A stretch of 7,477 nt of DNA from CAZGTQ01 sp964528575. GTDB lineage: Bacteria; Planctomycetota; UBA1135; GCA-002686595. The DNA is taken from contig CAZGTQ010000293.1 of NCBI GenBank assembly GCA_964528575.1, forward strand, positions 1-7,477, in the 5' to 3' direction. The translations under genes were made by a program, and so were the position numbers. Under the pieces are notes generated by a model that was not told where the DNA came from, searched no databases, and was given only the letters and a program-made list of their open reading frames with translations. Below are positions 6,664 through 7,477 of the stretch, piece by piece (position 1 is the stretch's first letter; the number at the start of each line of letters is the position of its first letter).

Positions 6664-7445
6664 CCGCGCCGCCTCGCTCGCTCGCGCGCCGCCGGCTCGA
6701 GGTCCTCGAACAGCGCGCGCCCGACCCGCACGAGGTCCGCGCCGGCCGCGACCGCTTCCTCGAGGTCCTCGGTCATGCCCATCGAGAGCCGCGGCCGTCC
6801 CGCCGCGAAACGCTCGGCCGGCAGCTCGGCCGCCAGCGCCGCGAGCCGCTCGAACACGGCGCGCGCCGCCGCCGCCTGGTCGCCCGGCGCCGCGAGCGGG
6901 CCCATCGCCATCAGCCCCTCGAGCCGCAGCGGCGGCCGCGCGGCGACGTGCTCGACCGCCGCGGGGACGTCCGCCTCGTCGAGCCCGCTCTTGTGCTCCT
7001 CGCCCGTCAGCGCGACCTGCAGGAACACGCCCAGCGGCCGCCCGACCTCGGCGCAGGCGCGCCCCAGGGCGTCGACGAGCGCGAGCGAGTCGACCGAGTG
7101 GACGAGGTCGGCCGCGAGCGCGATCTTGCGTGCCTTGTTGCGCTGCACGTGGCCGACGAAGTGCCAGCGGGCGTCGAGGCCGCGCTCGGCGAACCACGCG
7201 CGCTTCTCCTCGAGCGCCGCCAGCCGGTTCTCGCCCAGGTCGCGCTGGCCGAGCGAGCGCAGCGCCTCCGCGACGGCCGGCGCGACGGTCTTGGTCACCG
7301 CGACCAGCTCCACGTCCGCGGCGGGACGCCCCGCGCGTTCGCAGGCTCGCGCGATGCGCGCGAGAACGGCATTGCGGTTGCGTTCCAGGACCGGGAGCAA
7401 GGCGAGAGGGACAAAGGCGAGGGTGAATGGGGGCCGCGAGGCCAC
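6660..7445 (-). CDS. yggS: YggS/PROSC-family PLP-binding protein (PLP homeostasis)
   Basis: The family binds pyridoxal 5'-phosphate on a single TIM-barrel domain, buffers cellular PLP and has no confirmed enzymatic activity. Family motifs are: LVAVTKTV (47-54) with the PLP lysine at 52, DLGENRL (69-75), WHFVGHVQRNKARK (94-107), HSVDS (116-120), HKSGL (151-155), LEGLMAMGPL (175-184), and the phosphate-binding end LSMGMTEDLEEAV (220-232) and VRVGRALF (239-246). Numbering is from a GTG at 7445, giving 261 residues, about 15-20 longer than I would expect before the first conserved helix. The frame stays open to the window's right edge and no Shine-Dalgarno is visible, so the start is unsure; a TTG at 7400 is one alternative. 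The stop overlaps the kinase ATG (ATGA), making this the first visible gene of the coupled operon. Confidence 0.93.
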   Translation of the reverse strand: MASRPPFTLAFVPLALLPVLERNRNAVLARIARACERAGRPAADVELVAVTKTVAPAVAEALRSLGQRDLGENRLAALEEKRAWFAERGLDARWHFVGHVQRNKARKIALAADLVHSVDSLALVDALGRACAEVGRPLGVFLQVALTGEEHKSGLDEADVPAAVEHVAARPPLRLEGLMAMGPLAAPGDQAAAARAVFERLAALAAELPAERFAAGRPRLSMGMTEDLEEAVAAGADLVRVGRALFEDLEPAARERARRRG

Positions 7446-7477
7446 CCGTTCGAGCGAGGGCGGGAGAGGCGAGCGGG

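Noticed and set aside
4202..7426. Plus-strand frames opposite the kinase and yggS genes (4202-5743, 6254-7426)
   Set aside because: These are Ser/Arg/Pro-rich translations antisense to a kinase and a YggS protein with all family motifs; no family match.

Overview
The window comes from a bacterium with very high G+C DNA, in which almost every third codon position is G or C and long open frames appear by chance on the opposite strand. A FHA/Ser-Thr kinase with a huge extracytoplasmic Ala/Glu-rich tail, a DUF1579-like exported protein and a secreted protein with a jelly-roll-like C-terminus together suggest a high-G+C Planctomycetota lineage. A myxobacterium-like organism is the main alternative. 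This placement is inference; there is no rRNA or other phylogenetic marker here.

All six genes lie on the minus strand, so they read from right to left. The order in transcription is: a YggS-family PLP protein (about 7445-6660), an FHA plus Ser/Thr kinase plus transmembrane receptor-like protein (6663-3769), a divergent purine nucleoside phosphorylase homologue (3772-2894), PurN formyltransferase (2897-2283), a secreted protein of unknown function (2254-749), and a DUF1579-like exported protein (636 to the left edge). The first four genes are joined by three 4-base stop/start overlaps (ATGA, GTGA, GTGA), and only 28 bases separate purN from the next gene. This is the layout of one translationally coupled operon. 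The last gene follows a 112-base gap holding a strong hairpin, so it may be a separate or attenuated unit.

The operon mixes vitamin B6 homeostasis (YggS), signalling (kinase) and purine chemistry (PNP-like, PurN) with exported proteins. YggS and PurN look complete and canonical in their motifs. The FHA domain and the PNP-like enzyme keep their folds' signatures but lack several residues their families need. The kinase ectodomain and the secreted protein seem to share a small beta-rich module, which hints at a common theme.

The left edge is a cluster of palindromes, beginning with a nearly perfect 33-base one at base 1. It looks like a dispersed REP-type repeat and possibly an assembly break. 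The DUF1579-like reading frame runs through this cluster without a stop codon. I found no tRNA, rRNA, CRISPR array, transposase or phage gene. No clearly new multi-gene system is demonstrable here; the best candidates for something new are the altered PNP-like protein, the kinase ectodomain and the edge repeat.
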